The position numbers and the translations under genes are program-made. Of a stretch of DNA of 64,000 bases, positions 53,432 through 63,592 are shown piece by piece. Where the stretch lies: NCBI RefSeq assembly GCF_000633595.2, contig NZ_JIBU02000003.1, positions 62,001 to 126,000 of the forward strand. Reading direction: 5' to 3'. Positions within the stretch are counted from its first letter, which is position 1; each line of letters starts with the position of its first letter. The DNA is from Clostridium drakei. GTDB taxonomy: Bacteria > Bacillota > Clostridia > Clostridiales > Clostridiaceae. The notes under the pieces were generated by a model that was not told the DNA's origin, searched no databases, and was given only the letters and a program-made list of their open reading frames with translations.

Positions 53432-54393
53432 ATGAAAGAAAACAATCAATTATTACAAGTTGATGAAGTAAAGATAACTATACTCATGGATAATACCATT
53501 GATGCATTTATGACAGGTAATGAAATTGTGCATAGATTTAATATGTCTAAAGCTCCACTTACTACAAAAGATGGTTTTTCAACACTTATAGCAGAACATG
53601 GGTTTTCAGCGATAATCCAGATTAAATGTGGGGAAAGACAAGAAACTATATTGTTGGATACAGGGGTGAGTTCAAATGGTATATTGCATAATATAGACAC
53701 ATTAGGAATTAATGTAAATGATATAAAGGCAATTGTATTAAGTCATGGTCACATTGACCATACCATGGGGTTACCTAGTTTGATTGAAAAATTAGACTCA
53801 TCTCAAGTACCTATTATATTTCATCCTGATGCTTTTTTAGATAGAAAGTTGATAATGCCAGGTGGTTATGAAGTGGATGTTTCGGCTCCAAAATTAAATG
53901 TTTTGCAACAGAAAAAAATTGATTTGGTTGCCAAAGCTGATCCAACCCTTTTAGTTGATAACATGGTTCTTGTCTCTGGTGAAATTGCTCGAACTACGGA
54001 TTTTGAAACTGGATTCCCTGTACACTATACTAAACGTGATGGTCGATGGGAAAATGATCCGTTAGTAAAAGATGATCAGTGCGTCATTATAAATGTCCGT
54101 GGAAAAGGGCTGGTTGTTATTACTGGGTGTTGTCATTCTGGACTTATTAATACTATTAACTATGCTCAAAAATTAACTAATTGTCAACAAGTTTATGCTG
54201 TATTAGGAGGCTTTCATTTAACAGGTGGAACTTTTGAAAAAATTATTCCTATAACAATAGATGAATTAAAAAAATCAGGCCAACCTATTTGATGCCTGGA
54301 CACTGCACTGGATGGTCTGCTATCCATAAAATTGAACAAGCAATGCCTAAAGCATTTATACCGAACAATGTTGGTACTACATTAGTATTTTAA
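53432..54393 (+). pseudogene. Metallo-beta-lactamase-fold hydrolase broken by a frameshift
   Basis: The frame from 53432 shows an MBL-fold protein of the dihydropteroate-synthase-like group (COG1237-type), with metal motif S-H-G-H-I-D-H and later C-C-H-S-G. It stops at 54292 after K-K-S-G-Q-P-I. The missing family C-terminus is present in another frame (P-G-H-C-T-G-W, then P-N-N-V-G-T-T) up to 54393. Restoring one base near 54270-54290 rejoins them. The ATG at 53432 is preferred over the GTG at 53420. It lies after the ArsR gene and before the CGGC gene. Confidence 0.8.
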
Positions 54394-54437
54394 GCTGGAC
54401 ATTGAAATTATCAAATATAAAAATGGAGGAATAGTTT

Positions 54438-54881
54438 ATGGCTAGAATAGCAATTATGAGTTGCAACAATGTAAAGAATGAACTTAGTTGTGCAGCAGCA
54501 GGATGTTTCAAATCATTCAATGAGAACAAGGGAATGTTTGAGCGTTATAAGGATGATCAAGAATCACAAATTGTAGGCTTCAGCACTTGTGCTGGTTGTC
54601 CAACACTCTATGCTTTTGAAAAGATTTTAATTAAAGTAAAACCGTTGGTTGAAATAAGTAAAGCAGATACTATTCATTTTTCAAGCTGCATGGTTAAACT
54701 CTGCCCATTCGTGCAAAAGTATAAAAGTGTAATTAATGAAACATACCCACATGTAGAAGTGGTGATGGGTACAGATGAATCTACGTCACTGGATACTATG
54801 AAGATAATGTTGAAAAGCATACTTACTAATAACAGTCACGGTATTACTGAAGAATTTAGAAGAAATATGCCATCAGATTAG
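54438..54881 (+). CDS. CGGC-domain protein
   Basis: 147 residues with the N-terminal M-A-R-I-A-I-M-S-C-N and conserved Cys in C-A-A-A-G-C, T-C-A-G-C-P (the CGGC position), S-S-C-M and L-C-P-F. The fold is thought to bind a metal; its function is unknown. GGAGG lies before the ATG. It is clustered with an ArsR regulator and an MBL hydrolase, suggesting a small metal- or redox-responsive unit. Confidence 0.85.
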   Translation: MARIAIMSCNNVKNELSCAAAGCFKSFNENKGMFERYKDDQESQIVGFSTCAGCPTLYAFEKILIKVKPLVEISKADTIHFSSCMVKLCPFVQKYKSVINETYPHVEVVMGTDESTSLDTMKIMLKSILTNNSHGITEEFRRNMPSD

Positions 54882-54983
54882 TATTGAAAAATATTATAGA
54901 AGGGAATCTATCAAAGGGGTATAAAAAGGTTCTGTACAGATACAAACTTCTAAGGGACTTTTAAAAGGGAGCTTGCCGATAAA

Positions 54984-55028
54984 AAATTACTATTGAAATG
55001 TATTATATATTTCAATAGTAATTTTTAG
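54984..55028. terminator. Bidirectional terminator between CGGC and GntP genes
   Basis: AAAAATTACTATTGAAAT (54984-55001) and its exact complement (55011-55028) form an 18-bp stem with A and T ends, serving both convergent units. Confidence 0.88.
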
Positions 55029-55054
55029 ATAGATTTCATCATATCAATTTGAAT

Positions 55055-56404
55055 TTATACAAACAAACTTAATGCCAAAATAAATATTAATCCTGTTATT
55101 GATAAAATGGTTGATAATAAAGTCCAGGTTGAGAATGTTTCTTTCATACTGAAACCAAAATATTCTTTAACCATCCAGAAGCCTGCATCGTTTACATGAG
55201 AGGCTATAGCACTTCCACATCCTGTTGCAAGTGTTACTAAAGCCAAATTAACATGACCACAGTTAGCAAGCATTGGAATAACTAAACCTGATGTTGATAA
55301 AGCTGCTACAGTTGCAGATCCTAAAGAAATACGTAAAATTGCTGCAACTATCCATGCAAGTAGTATAGGTGATATAGAGGTTCCATTGAATAATGTAGCA
55401 ATATACTTACCAACACCTCCATCTATAAGTACTTGTTTAAAAGCACCACCACCACCAATGATTAAAAGCATCATTCCAATTGACGAAGCTGCAGATGAGC
55501 AAGAAGCTGCAACTTGTTTAATTGGAATTTTCCTTCTTACTCCCATTGTATATATTGCTAGAATTAAAGATATAAGCATTGCAGTATCTGGATCACCAAT
55601 AAAGCTAACAGTAGTAAAAAATGGATTACCTTTAATTCCTGCCGTTTTTTGTATCATTGAAATTATTGTGGAAATCATCATCAAAATGACGGGAAACATT
55701 GCTGTTAACAAGCTGACTCCAAAACTAGGTGTTTCTTCTACTCTAAATGTTTTTTGTTCACCCAAAGATTCAATATTGCCAGTTTTTTCAAAGGCACTTG
55801 GTATAATTTTCTTAGCAACCATAGTAAATAGAGGACCTGATATAATAACACATGGTATTGCTACAATAATACCATATAATAAAACAGTTCCAATATCTGC
55901 TTTATATGCTGCAGCTATTACTGTTGGTCCTGGATGTGGAGGTAGAAAAGCATGTGTTACTAATAAAGAAGCAAGCATAGGAATACCTAAGTAGACTGGA
56001 GAAACTTTTAATTCCCTTGCAATAGAGAATATAATTGGAATTAATAAAACTAATCCTACTTCAAAGAACATTGCTATACCAACAACAAATGAAGCAATTA
56101 CAACAGCCAATTGAATCCGTTTTTCACCAAATTTATTAATTAAAGTCATAGCAATACGGTGTGCTCCACCTGAATCAGCAACTAATTTACCTAGCATAGC
56201 ACCAAGGCCAAATATAAAAGCAATATGACCAAGTGTTCCTCCTATACCAGATTCAATAGTTGAAACAATTTTCCCAAGAGGTATTCCTAATCCAAAAGCT
56301 ACAGTAAATGAAACAACTAGTAATGAAATAAATGTATTTAATTTAAAACGAGAAATTAATATAATTAAGAATAATACGCCTAACGCTACCATTAATAAAG
56401 GCAT
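55055..56404 (-). CDS. GntP-family gluconate/sugar-acid permease
   Basis: About 449 residues and 12-14 membrane helices, with the G-x-G-A-x-L-G-K-L-V-A-D-S-G-G-A motif and T-H-A-F-L-P-P-H-P-G-P typical of GntP symporters. It imports aldonic acids with protons. The ATG at 56404 is preferred, with GGGGGG as a plausible ribosome binding site; the GTG at 56419 has none. It is the last gene of a leftward operon with the dehydratase and aldolase. Confidence 0.9.
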   Translation of the reverse strand: MPLLMVALGVLFLIILISRFKLNTFISLLVVSFTVAFGLGIPLGKIVSTIESGIGGTLGHIAFIFGLGAMLGKLVADSGGAHRIAMTLINKFGEKRIQLAVVIASFVVGIAMFFEVGLVLLIPIIFSIARELKVSPVYLGIPMLASLLVTHAFLPPHPGPTVIAAAYKADIGTVLLYGIIVAIPCVIISGPLFTMVAKKIIPSAFEKTGNIESLGEQKTFRVEETPSFGVSLLTAMFPVILMMISTIISMIQKTAGIKGNPFFTTVSFIGDPDTAMLISLILAIYTMGVRRKIPIKQVAASCSSAASSIGMMLLIIGGGGAFKQVLIDGGVGKYIATLFNGTSISPILLAWIVAAILRISLGSATVAALSTSGLVIPMLANCGHVNLALVTLATGCGSAIASHVNDAGFWMVKEYFGFSMKETFSTWTLLSTILSITGLIFILALSLFV

Positions 56405-56449
56405 AATATTTCCCCCCACTTTCTTTTGTTTTTTAATATGGATATATAG

Positions 56450-58423
56450 TTATTTAGTACCTAATGCTCTCTTACCAGCTTCAAGAACTTCAATAATTTT
56501 ATCTACATCATATACGCTTCCACCCCAAGTTCCACCGCTTACAGATTGAAGTGCTGCCCATAATTTTGTATCATCTGGAAGATCTGGATCAGGTTTAAGA
56601 TCTGGGTGAGATTCACGTGATTCCAAGATTTTAGCTGCTTCTTCATAGGAAATTACATTATTATCAGTTCCAATGAAATTAATTGATCCATCAAGTTTAT
56701 TAGTATCAACTATTATTTCAATAATATCTCCATCCTTTAATTTTCCGATAGGACCTCCTGCTAATGCTTCAGGTCCTATATGTCCAAAGCAAGCACCTGT
56801 GGAAACGCCAGAAAAACGTGCATCTGTAATTAAAGAAACATGTTTACCAAAAGGTAGTTTTTTCAAAGCAGAAGTTAATTGGTAGGTTTCCTCCATTCCT
56901 GTTCCCATTGGGCCTCCACCCATTACAATCATTATGTCACCAGCTTTAATTTTACCGCTATCTTTAAGTGCTTTAATAGCTGCCTTTTCAGATGTAAAAA
57001 CTTTAGCTTTTCCAGTATGTCTAAATATTCCATCATCATCTATAACTGATGGATCAATAGCTGTTGATTTTACCACTGAACCTTCAGGTGCAATATTTCC
57101 CATAGGGAAGGTTACTGTTGATGTTAGTCCTCTATTTTTGGCTTGAGTTGGATTCATGATAATTTCATCAGGATTAATTCCATCAATTTCAAGTAGACGT
57201 TTTCTACACTCAGTACGTGCTTGGGATTTTTCCCACCAATCAAGGTTATTTCCTAGCGTTTCTCCTGTAACAGTAAGAACGTCTTCGTGTAATAGTCCAA
57301 GTTTTCTTAAATGAAGCATAACCTCAGGAACTCCTCCGGCTAAGAATGCGCTAACTGTTGGATAATTAGCTGGTCCAATAGGAAGAACACTTACTAAACG
57401 GGGTACCTTTTTATTAATTCTTGCCCAGTCTTCAACGGTAGGAACTTTACATTTAGCAGCATATGCAATTGCTGGTAGATGAAGAAGTAAATTTGTTGAT
57501 CCTCCAAAAGCAGCATGAATTACCATGGCATTTTCAATTGCTTTATCTGTAATAATATCTTTTGTAGTTGTTCCATTATCAGCCATGTCTAAGACTGCTT
57601 TAGCTGACTGTTTAGCAATTTCTTTCCATATTGGTTGACCAGAAGGTGCTAATGCAGAGTGAGGTAATGCTATTCCAAGTGCTTCAGCAATAACTTGAGA
57701 AGTACCAGCTGTACCTAAGAATTGACATCCGCCACCAGCAGAAGCACAAGCGTTACATCCAAGACGACAAGCGTCTTCCAAAGAAAGTTCATTGTTAGCA
57801 AATCTAACTCCAATAGTTTGAACAGTTCCAGCATCTTCTCCTTTTATAGGTTGAAGTGTTGCACCACCAGGAACAATAATAGTTGGTAAATTATGCATGG
57901 ATGCTAATGCTATCATCATGGCAGGTAGGCCTTTGTCACATGAAGCCACTCCCATTACTGCACGACGTGTTGGTAATGAACGAATTAAACGGCGAAATAC
58001 TACAGCTGCATCATTACGATAAGGTAGAGAGTCAAACATTCCTGTTGTGCCTTGACTACGACCATCGCATGGATCTGTTACATATGCAGCATAAGGAACT
58101 CCACCAAGTTTTTTGATTTCTTCAGCTGCTGCACTCATTTGTAATCCTAATTCAAAGTGCCCTGTATGTAATCCAACAGCAATTGGAGTACCATCATTGT
58201 TGCGAATTCCGCCTTGAGTACTAAGTATTAACACATCTCCACCTAAAAGTTTAGATGCTTCCCATCCCATACCAGCATTTAAAGTCATTCCGAATATATT
58301 GCCACTAGGTGAATCCTTTAACAATTTTGGAGTAAGAGGAAGAGACCCTTTTGGTCCTTCCGCATGAGTTTGAATTTTATATAAAGATAATTTTTCTTCA
58401 CCATAAATTGATTTTAATGACAT
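56450..58423 (-). CDS. Sugar-acid dehydratase of the YjhG/YagF (IlvD/Edd) type, likely D-xylonate dehydratase
   Basis: A 657-residue IlvD/Edd-family Fe-S dehydratase. Cys ligands lie in [17 protein letters not shown] and [11 protein letters not shown]. The length (about 655) and the N-terminal segment match YjhG/YagF, which turn D-xylonate into 2-keto-3-deoxy-xylonate. With the DapA-type aldolase upstream and the GntP permease downstream it forms an aldonate pathway. Confidence 0.9.
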   Translation of the reverse strand: MSLKSIYGEEKLSLYKIQTHAEGPKGSLPLTPKLLKDSPSGNIFGMTLNAGMGWEASKLLGGDVLILSTQGGIRNNDGTPIAVGLHTGHFELGLQMSAAAEEIKKLGGVPYAAYVTDPCDGRSQGTTGMFDSLPYRNDAAVVFRRLIRSLPTRRAVMGVASCDKGLPAMMIALASMHNLPTIIVPGGATLQPIKGEDAGTVQTIGVRFANNELSLEDACRLGCNACASAGGGCQFLGTAGTSQVIAEALGIALPHSALAPSGQPIWKEIAKQSAKAVLDMADNGTTTKDIITDKAIENAMVIHAAFGGSTNLLLHLPAIAYAAKCKVPTVEDWARINKKVPRLVSVLPIGPANYPTVSAFLAGGVPEVMLHLRKLGLLHEDVLTVTGETLGNNLDWWEKSQARTECRKRLLEIDGINPDEIIMNPTQAKNRGLTSTVTFPMGNIAPEGSVVKSTAIDPSVIDDDGIFRHTGKAKVFTSEKAAIKALKDSGKIKAGDIMIVMGGGPMGTGMEETYQLTSALKKLPFGKHVSLITDARFSGVSTGACFGHIGPEALAGGPIGKLKDGDIIEIIVDTNKLDGSINFIGTDNNVISYEEAAKILESRESHPDLKPDPDLPDDTKLWAALQSVSGGTWGGSVYDVDKIIEVLEAGKRALGTK

Positions 58424-58487
58424 AGTTAATCTTCCTCTCTATAATATTAAATTTATACAATATAAAAATTTTAAAAAATGTAAAAGA

Positions 58488-59393
58488 CTATTTTGAGATT
58501 AGGTGATCAAATTCTTCCATAAGCTTTTTAATTGAATCAGTTTGTCCTTCATTAGCCTGTAGAAGAGGAGTTTTACAGTAGTCTTTAATATCAAGACCTT
58601 TTAATATCATTGCCTTTTTTAGAATAGGTATAAAACATTTGCTTATTTCATATACATCTGACAGCTTATCAACATATTTTTGAATTTCAGCTGTTTTTTC
58701 CATGTTTTTTTCATTAACAGCTTTTACCCAACTTACAAAAATCTCTGGATATATATTGGTAAGTGCGCTTATACATCCACTGCCTCCAGCCAAAACATTG
58801 TGAACGAAATTTTCATCAAAGCCTGAAAATACTTCGAAATCAGGGAACTCATTTTTAATTGTTTCGATTAAGTTTCTAGTATGCCCCATTGATGATACTG
58901 TATCTTTGTAACCAACAATATTATTATGTTTTCTTAATAAATTAAGTGTCAATTCTGGTGATAAATCATGTCCAGTTCTGTCTGGAAAGTTGTATAAATA
59001 AATATTACCTTTTACAGCTTCAGCTATTTTTCCAAAATAGAATTCTAAACTTTCATCTGTTAGATTAAAATAGTATGGGCTGACAATGATAACACCATCT
59101 ACTCCAGCATTAATAGCATAGTTTGAAAGTTCAATTGTATCTTCTACTGTCATACAGCCTGTTCCAATAAGAACTTGAGTTCTTTTATTTACATGAGAAA
59201 CGACAAGATCAATTAATTCCTTTCTTTGTTCAGTAGACATAGCATAGAACTCACCTGTACTGCCCATGATAAGCAGACCATCAATGCCTGCGTTAATGAG
59301 ATAGTCATAAACATTTTTATTTGCCTGAACATCTAAGTTTCCGTCGGCATCAAATGCAGTAATGACAGGTGTTAAAAATTTAGCTTTTTTCAT
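58488..59393 (-). CDS. DapA/NanA-family 2-keto-3-deoxy aldonate aldolase (YjhH/YagE-like)
   Basis: About 301 residues. Schiff-base Lys in G-Y-K-D-T-V-S-S, Tyr in L-Y-N-F-P-D-R-T-G-H, and the G-S-T-G-E-F loop. In YjhH/YagE such enzymes split 2-keto-3-deoxy-pentonate to pyruvate and glycolaldehyde. The ATG at 59393 is preceded by AAAGGAGAGAG; the upstream start at 59417 is not credible. First gene of the leftward operon. Confidence 0.88.
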   Translation of the reverse strand: MKKAKFLTPVITAFDADGNLDVQANKNVYDYLINAGIDGLLIMGSTGEFYAMSTEQRKELIDLVVSHVNKRTQVLIGTGCMTVEDTIELSNYAINAGVDGVIIVSPYYFNLTDESLEFYFGKIAEAVKGNIYLYNFPDRTGHDLSPELTLNLLRKHNNIVGYKDTVSSMGHTRNLIETIKNEFPDFEVFSGFDENFVHNVLAGGSGCISALTNIYPEIFVSWVKAVNEKNMEKTAEIQKYVDKLSDVYEISKCFIPILKKAMILKGLDIKDYCKTPLLQANEGQTDSIKKLMEEFDHLISK

Positions 59394-59800
59394 ATAGTCT
59401 CTCTCCTTTAATAGCAATTAGGCAAATTAAAGCCTATTATGTAATTGTTTACATAATTCTTAAATGAATAATTAGATTAAATATTTAGTAGTTTTATTAA
59501 AATAAATAAATCTTTTTTTCTTATTTGAATGTAGATTTATGAATTTTAATAATTTACAAAATTACTTTTTATAAGTTGTTCGTATATAAGAAATTGATTT
59601 GTTTATACGAATCTTATAGTTAAATAATATCATAATTTTTTATCATGTCAAGATAATATTTAAGTATTTTTGTAAAACTTAAGAAAAAATTTATGGAATT
59701 TTTTTATATGTATAAATCTATGTTGAATATGAAGAATAAGATATTTATAATTATTAATATATAAATAAAGTTTTATAAAATTTGAATGGCAGGTGTAAAT
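59394..59800. other. Divergent promoter region between aldolase and IclR genes
   Basis: A 400-bp AT-rich control region for two divergent units. It contains the inverted repeat TTCGTATA (59579-59586) / TATACGAA (59604-59611), 17 bp apart, a plausible IclR operator. The -10/-35 elements are hard to place in the AT background. Confidence 0.5.
59579..59611. promoter_or_regulatory. Candidate IclR operator
   Basis: TTCGTATA-N17-TATACGAA lies midway between the divergent aldolase operon and iclR-type gene; its position suggests repression of the aldonate genes. Confidence 0.5.
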
Positions 59801-60550
59801 ATGGTACATAAACCAACAGAAAGAGTACTAAATATATTGAATCTTTTATCAATTAATCATGAAGGACTAACCTTAACAGAAATTTCTGATGCTATTGATA
59901 TACCTAAAAGTACTCTTTATCCTATTATGCAAACAATGCTTGAACGTAACTTTGTTTCTCTTGAAAAAAATTCTCTAAAATATTCAATTGGGATTTCTGC
60001 TTTTTGCATTGGTGCGTCCTATTCACGAAATAAATATATGTTAGACTTTATACAAAAAATAATGAAGAATATTGTAAGTAATATTGATGAAACTTGCCAA
60101 ATGGGAGTTCTTGATGGAAACAATGTACTTTATATATTGAAAGAAGATCCAATAAAAGATATGGATATTCGTCTTATTTCTTATATAGGAAAAAGAATAC
60201 CTGCTTACTGTACAGCTTTAGGAAAAGCTCTATTAAGTGAATATAGTATTGAAGAAATAAAGTCACTTTATCCTGATGGTTTGAAACCAATCACTAAAAA
60301 TACTATAACGGATTTTTCTATTTTGGAAGATCAATTAAAAGAGATAAAAGAAACTTATGTATCAACAGAAGTTGAGGAGGTAACAGAATTTTTACGTTGT
60401 TATGCTGTTCCATTGGCCTCAAAAGGAAAAATTAATGCAGCAATTAGCATCAGTATTCCAACCTTCCGAGCTAATGAAGAGAAAAACAAACTGGCAATTG
60501 AATTATTATTAAAAGCAAAGAAACAAATTGATGCTGTTGATTTGGACTGA
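59801..60550 (+). CDS. IclR-family regulator of the aldonate operon
   Basis: About 249 residues with an N-terminal winged HTH (L-T-L-T-E-I-S-D-A-I-D-I-P-K-S-T-L-Y-P-I-M) and an IclR effector domain (Y-C-T-A-L-G-K-A-L-L). The ATG at 59801 has AGGTG close by; the ATG at 59786 lies upstream of that site. It is divergent from the dehydratase operon. Confidence 0.9.
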   Translation: MVHKPTERVLNILNLLSINHEGLTLTEISDAIDIPKSTLYPIMQTMLERNFVSLEKNSLKYSIGISAFCIGASYSRNKYMLDFIQKIMKNIVSNIDETCQMGVLDGNNVLYILKEDPIKDMDIRLISYIGKRIPAYCTALGKALLSEYSIEEIKSLYPDGLKPITKNTITDFSILEDQLKEIKETYVSTEVEEVTEFLRCYAVPLASKGKINAAISISIPTFRANEEKNKLAIELLLKAKKQIDAVDLD

Positions 60551-60631
60551 ATATTGCTGAGTGGTTAAGAAAAGGAATGAAATTTCCACCAGAATAAATG
60601 AGGCAGCGTTTAGTAGATTGAATTCCCTAGT

Positions 60632-60675
60632 GTTTAAAGAGGGAAGCAAAATTTAAGTTTGCTACTCTCTTTAAC
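60632..60675 (+). terminator. Hairpin after the IclR gene
   Basis: GTTTAAAGAG-GGAAGCAAA pairs with TTTGCTAC-TCTCTTTAAC, with one bulge. It lies between convergent genes. Confidence 0.65.
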
Positions 60676-60712
60676 AAAACTATTAAAGTATAAATATAAA
60701 AAAACACAATGA

Positions 60713-61273
60713 CTATTTATCCATAATTCCAATTGTAATTTTTTTTATGCAATCATTAAGCCAGTCTATATAATTTTTTTCTCTCATAATAGCACCGTTT
60801 AAAACAATATAGTCGCCAAAATCAGAAGAAGATACTTTAGATATATCTTTTTCTTTTGAAAGTTCTTCCATAGAAGTTTCTAGATAATTCAATCGTTCAC
60901 TATGTTTATTTAATTCGCTTTTAAATTGATTTAATAAAGTATTAATATCCATTTCATCACAAAAATAAGCCTTTAGCCTAAAGATATCTTTAGGTGTTGG
61001 CTGTAAAGGTTCATCTTTTGATAGCCATCTTTGCAAAGCCTTTTTCCCTTTTTCAGTAATGGTGTATAATTTTTTTTCTAATTTTTCTCCTTGTATTACT
61101 GTTTCATAAGAAATAAGACCTTCATCTGTAAGCTTTTTTAATTCTGGATATATTTGACTATGTTTAGCATACCAAAATTCTACTAATGCATCATTAAATT
61201 TTTTTGTTATATCATATCCAGTTAATGGGCTTCTATTAATAAGTCCTAAAATTGCATACTTTAAAGTCCTCAT
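60713..61273 (-). CDS. PadR-family regulator
   Basis: 186 residues with the PadR winged HTH (I-L-G-L-I-N-R-S-P-L-T-G-Y-D-I-T-K-K-F) and the C-terminal Vir-type helical domain. PadR proteins respond to phenolic acids or other small ligands. It is divergent from the enoate-reductase-like gene at 61490, with a palindrome in the shared promoter, and very likely represses it. Confidence 0.9.
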   Translation of the reverse strand: MRTLKYAILGLINRSPLTGYDITKKFNDALVEFWYAKHSQIYPELKKLTDEGLISYETVIQGEKLEKKLYTITEKGKKALQRWLSKDEPLQPTPKDIFRLKAYFCDEMDINTLLNQFKSELNKHSERLNYLETSMEELSKEKDISKVSSSDFGDYIVLNGAIMREKNYIDWLNDCIKKITIGIMDK

Positions 61274-61364
61274 ATTGTGTTAACACCTCATTCTTTCTAT
61301 AGAGCTATTTTATCATTACTTTATGGAAAATAAAATAGAACATGAAAAAACAAACATGTAAACC

Positions 61365-61393
61365 TTGACATGATTAATTGTCAAATATATAAT
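61365..61393 (+). promoter_or_regulatory. Consensus sigma-A promoter overlapped by a palindromic operator
   Basis: TTGACA (61365-61370), 17 bp, TATAAT (61388-61393), the full consensus. TTGACA-N8-TGTCAA (61365-61384) makes the -35 part of a palindrome, the presumed PadR site. Such a strong promoter needs tight repression. Confidence 0.85.
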
Positions 61394-61489
61394 TATCTAT
61401 ATAAAGAATACTGCGCGGTTGTCTTTAAATATGTAAGTGAATAAACTAAAGTCTTAATACCTATACTATGTATTATTAGGAGTGGTTTT

Positions 61490-63484
61490 ATGAATAAGTA
61501 TAAAAAATTGTTTGAACCAATTAAAATTGGAAAGTGCGAAATAAAAAATCGTTTTGCATTGGCACCAATGGGACCTCTTGGATTAGCTGATAGTGAAGGT
61601 GGTTTTAACCAAAGAGGAATAGATTATTATACTGAAAGAGCAAAAGGTGGTACTGGATTAATTATCACAGGAGTTACTTTTGTAGATAATGAAGTTGAAG
61701 AGCATGGTATGCCAAATTGTCCATGTCCTACTCATAATCCTGTTCAATTTGTTAGAACTGCAAGAGAAATGACTGAGAGGATACATGCTTATAATGCTAA
61801 AGTATTTTTACAAATGTCAGGAGGATTTGGTAGAGTTACTATACCAACTAACCTTGGAGAATTTCCGCCAGTGGCACCATCTCCAATTCAACATAGATGG
61901 CTTGACAAAACTTGTCGTGAACTTACAATAGATGAAATCAAATCTATAGTTAAAAAATTTGGAGATGGAGCTTATAATGCAAAAAGAGCTGGTTTTGATG
62001 GAGTACAAATTCATGCTGTTCATGAAGGATACCTTATAGACCAATTTGCTATTTCATTGTTTAACCACAGAACAGATGAATATGGTGGAAGTTTAGAAAA
62101 TAGACTTCGTTTTGCACGTGAGATAGTTGAAGAAATTAAAAATAGATGTGGAGAAGATTTCCCAGTTGCTCTTAGATATTCACCAAAGAGTTTTATTAAA
62201 GATTTAAGAGATGGAGCACTTCCAGGTGAACAATTTGTTGAAAAGGGAAGAGATTTAGAAGAAGGAATTGAAGCTGCTAAGTTGCTTGTATCCTATGGAT
62301 ATGATTCATTGGATACAGATGTTGGATCATATGATTCATGGTGGTGGAGTCATCCACCAATGTATCAAGAAAAGGGACTTTACAGACCTTATGCTAAATT
62401 AATGAAGGATACTGTAGATGTTACTATCATATGTGCAGGAAGAATGGATGATCCAGATATGGCACTTGAAGCTATTGAAAATGGAACATGTGACATGATA
62501 AGTCTTGGAAGACCATTACTTGCAGATCCTGATTATGTAAATAAGCTAAGAAGCAATAATTGTAAATCAATTAGACCTTGTATATCATGTCAAGAAGGAT
62601 GTATGGGAAGGATTCAGCATTATTCAATGCTTAATTGTGCTGTAAATCCTCAGGCATGTAAAGAGAAAGATAACGCACTTTTACCTATATTAAAAAAGAA
62701 GAAAGTTTTAATAATTGGTGGTGGAGTAGCAGGTTGTGAAGCTGCAAGAGTTTTAGCTCTTAGAGGACATGAAGCAGTAGTTTATGAAAAGAGTGATAGA
62801 TTAGGAGGAAACCTCATTCCAGGTGGAGCTCCAGAGTTTAAGGAAGATGATATTGCTTTAGCTAACTGGTATGCACATACATTGAAAGAATTGAATGTAG
62901 AAGTAAATTTAAATAGTGAAGTTACTAAAGAACAAGTTTTAAATTTTGCTGCAGATAGCATAATAATTGCTACAGGTTCTACACCAAAGGTATTTTCACT
63001 TGGAGATGATAATAAAGTATTTACAGCAGCAGATGTACTAGCAGGAAAGAAAGACTGTGGAAATACCACTGTTGTAGTAGGTGGTGGTTTAGTCGGATGC
63101 GAAACTGCACTTGATCTTGCTAAGAAGGGTAAAAAGGTAGTTATAGTAGAAGCGTTGAATAAAATACTTGCACTAAATGGACCTTTATGTTCTGCAAATA
63201 GTGAAATGCTTGAAAGACTTATTCCATACAATGGTATTGAGGTAAGAACAAATTCAAAAGTTAAATCATATAAAGATGGAATTTTAGAAGTTGAAACAGA
63301 AAATAGAATAGATAAAATACAATGTGATTCAGTAATACTTTCTGTTGGATATAAGGAAGAGGATTCTTTATATAAGGAATTAGAATTTCAAGTTCCAGAA
63401 ATTCATCTTTTAGGTGATGCTCGTAAGGTTGCAAATATTATGTATGCCATTTGGGATGCTTATGAAGTTGCAAATCATATTTAA
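61490..63484 (+). CDS. Enoate-reductase-like FMN/FAD/Fe-S flavoenzyme (old yellow enzyme family)
   Basis: 664 residues. FMN barrel (about 1-375) with I-H-A-V-H-E-G-Y-L-I-D-Q-F and N-H-R-T-D-E-Y-G-G-S-L-E-N-R. The 4Fe-4S Cys cluster is C-I-S-C-Q-E-G-C-M ... N-C-A-V-N-P. Two Rossmann parts follow (I-G-G-G-V-A-G-C and V-G-G-G-L-V-G-C). It is similar in layout to the enzyme at 23318 but with a canonical Fe-S motif, and it probably reduces alpha,beta-unsaturated acids or ketones with NADH. Control by the PadR protein suggests an aromatic or phenolic substrate such as a cinnamate. Confidence 0.9.
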   Translation: MNKYKKLFEPIKIGKCEIKNRFALAPMGPLGLADSEGGFNQRGIDYYTERAKGGTGLIITGVTFVDNEVEEHGMPNCPCPTHNPVQFVRTAREMTERIHAYNAKVFLQMSGGFGRVTIPTNLGEFPPVAPSPIQHRWLDKTCRELTIDEIKSIVKKFGDGAYNAKRAGFDGVQIHAVHEGYLIDQFAISLFNHRTDEYGGSLENRLRFAREIVEEIKNRCGEDFPVALRYSPKSFIKDLRDGALPGEQFVEKGRDLEEGIEAAKLLVSYGYDSLDTDVGSYDSWWWSHPPMYQEKGLYRPYAKLMKDTVDVTIICAGRMDDPDMALEAIENGTCDMISLGRPLLADPDYVNKLRSNNCKSIRPCISCQEGCMGRIQHYSMLNCAVNPQACKEKDNALLPILKKKKVLIIGGGVAGCEAARVLALRGHEAVVYEKSDRLGGNLIPGGAPEFKEDDIALANWYAHTLKELNVEVNLNSEVTKEQVLNFAADSIIIATGSTPKVFSLGDDNKVFTAADVLAGKKDCGNTTVVVGGGLVGCETALDLAKKGKKVVIVEALNKILALNGPLCSANSEMLERLIPYNGIEVRTNSKVKSYKDGILEVETENRIDKIQCDSVILSVGYKEEDSLYKELEFQVPEIHLLGDARKVANIMYAIWDAYEVANHI

Positions 63485-63494
63485 TTAAATAATA

Positions 63495-63527
63495 AAGTCC
63501 CCAATCTTAGTAATAGATAGGGGACTT
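63495..63527 (+). terminator. Terminator of the enoate-reductase-like gene
   Basis: AAGTCCCC (63495-63502) pairs with GGGGACTT (63520-63527), followed by AAATTTTA. Confidence 0.75.
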
Positions 63528-63556
63528 AAATTTTATACCATTCTAAATAGAAATTG

Positions 63557-63592
63557 GTTAGTACAGTTTTAAGAGTTATACTAACTTTTTTT
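63557..63592 (+). terminator. Second intrinsic terminator
   Basis: GTTAGTA (63557-63563) pairs with TACTAAC (63579-63585), then a run of seven T. Confidence 0.75.

Noticed and set aside
55386-55994. 202-codon plus-strand frame opposite the GntP permease
   Set aside because: It mirrors the permease codons and has no independent start signal or family pattern.
62782-63231. 149-codon minus-strand frame in the second enoate-reductase-like gene
   Set aside because: Antisense shadow; the plus-strand frame carries conserved FAD/NAD motifs over the same bases.
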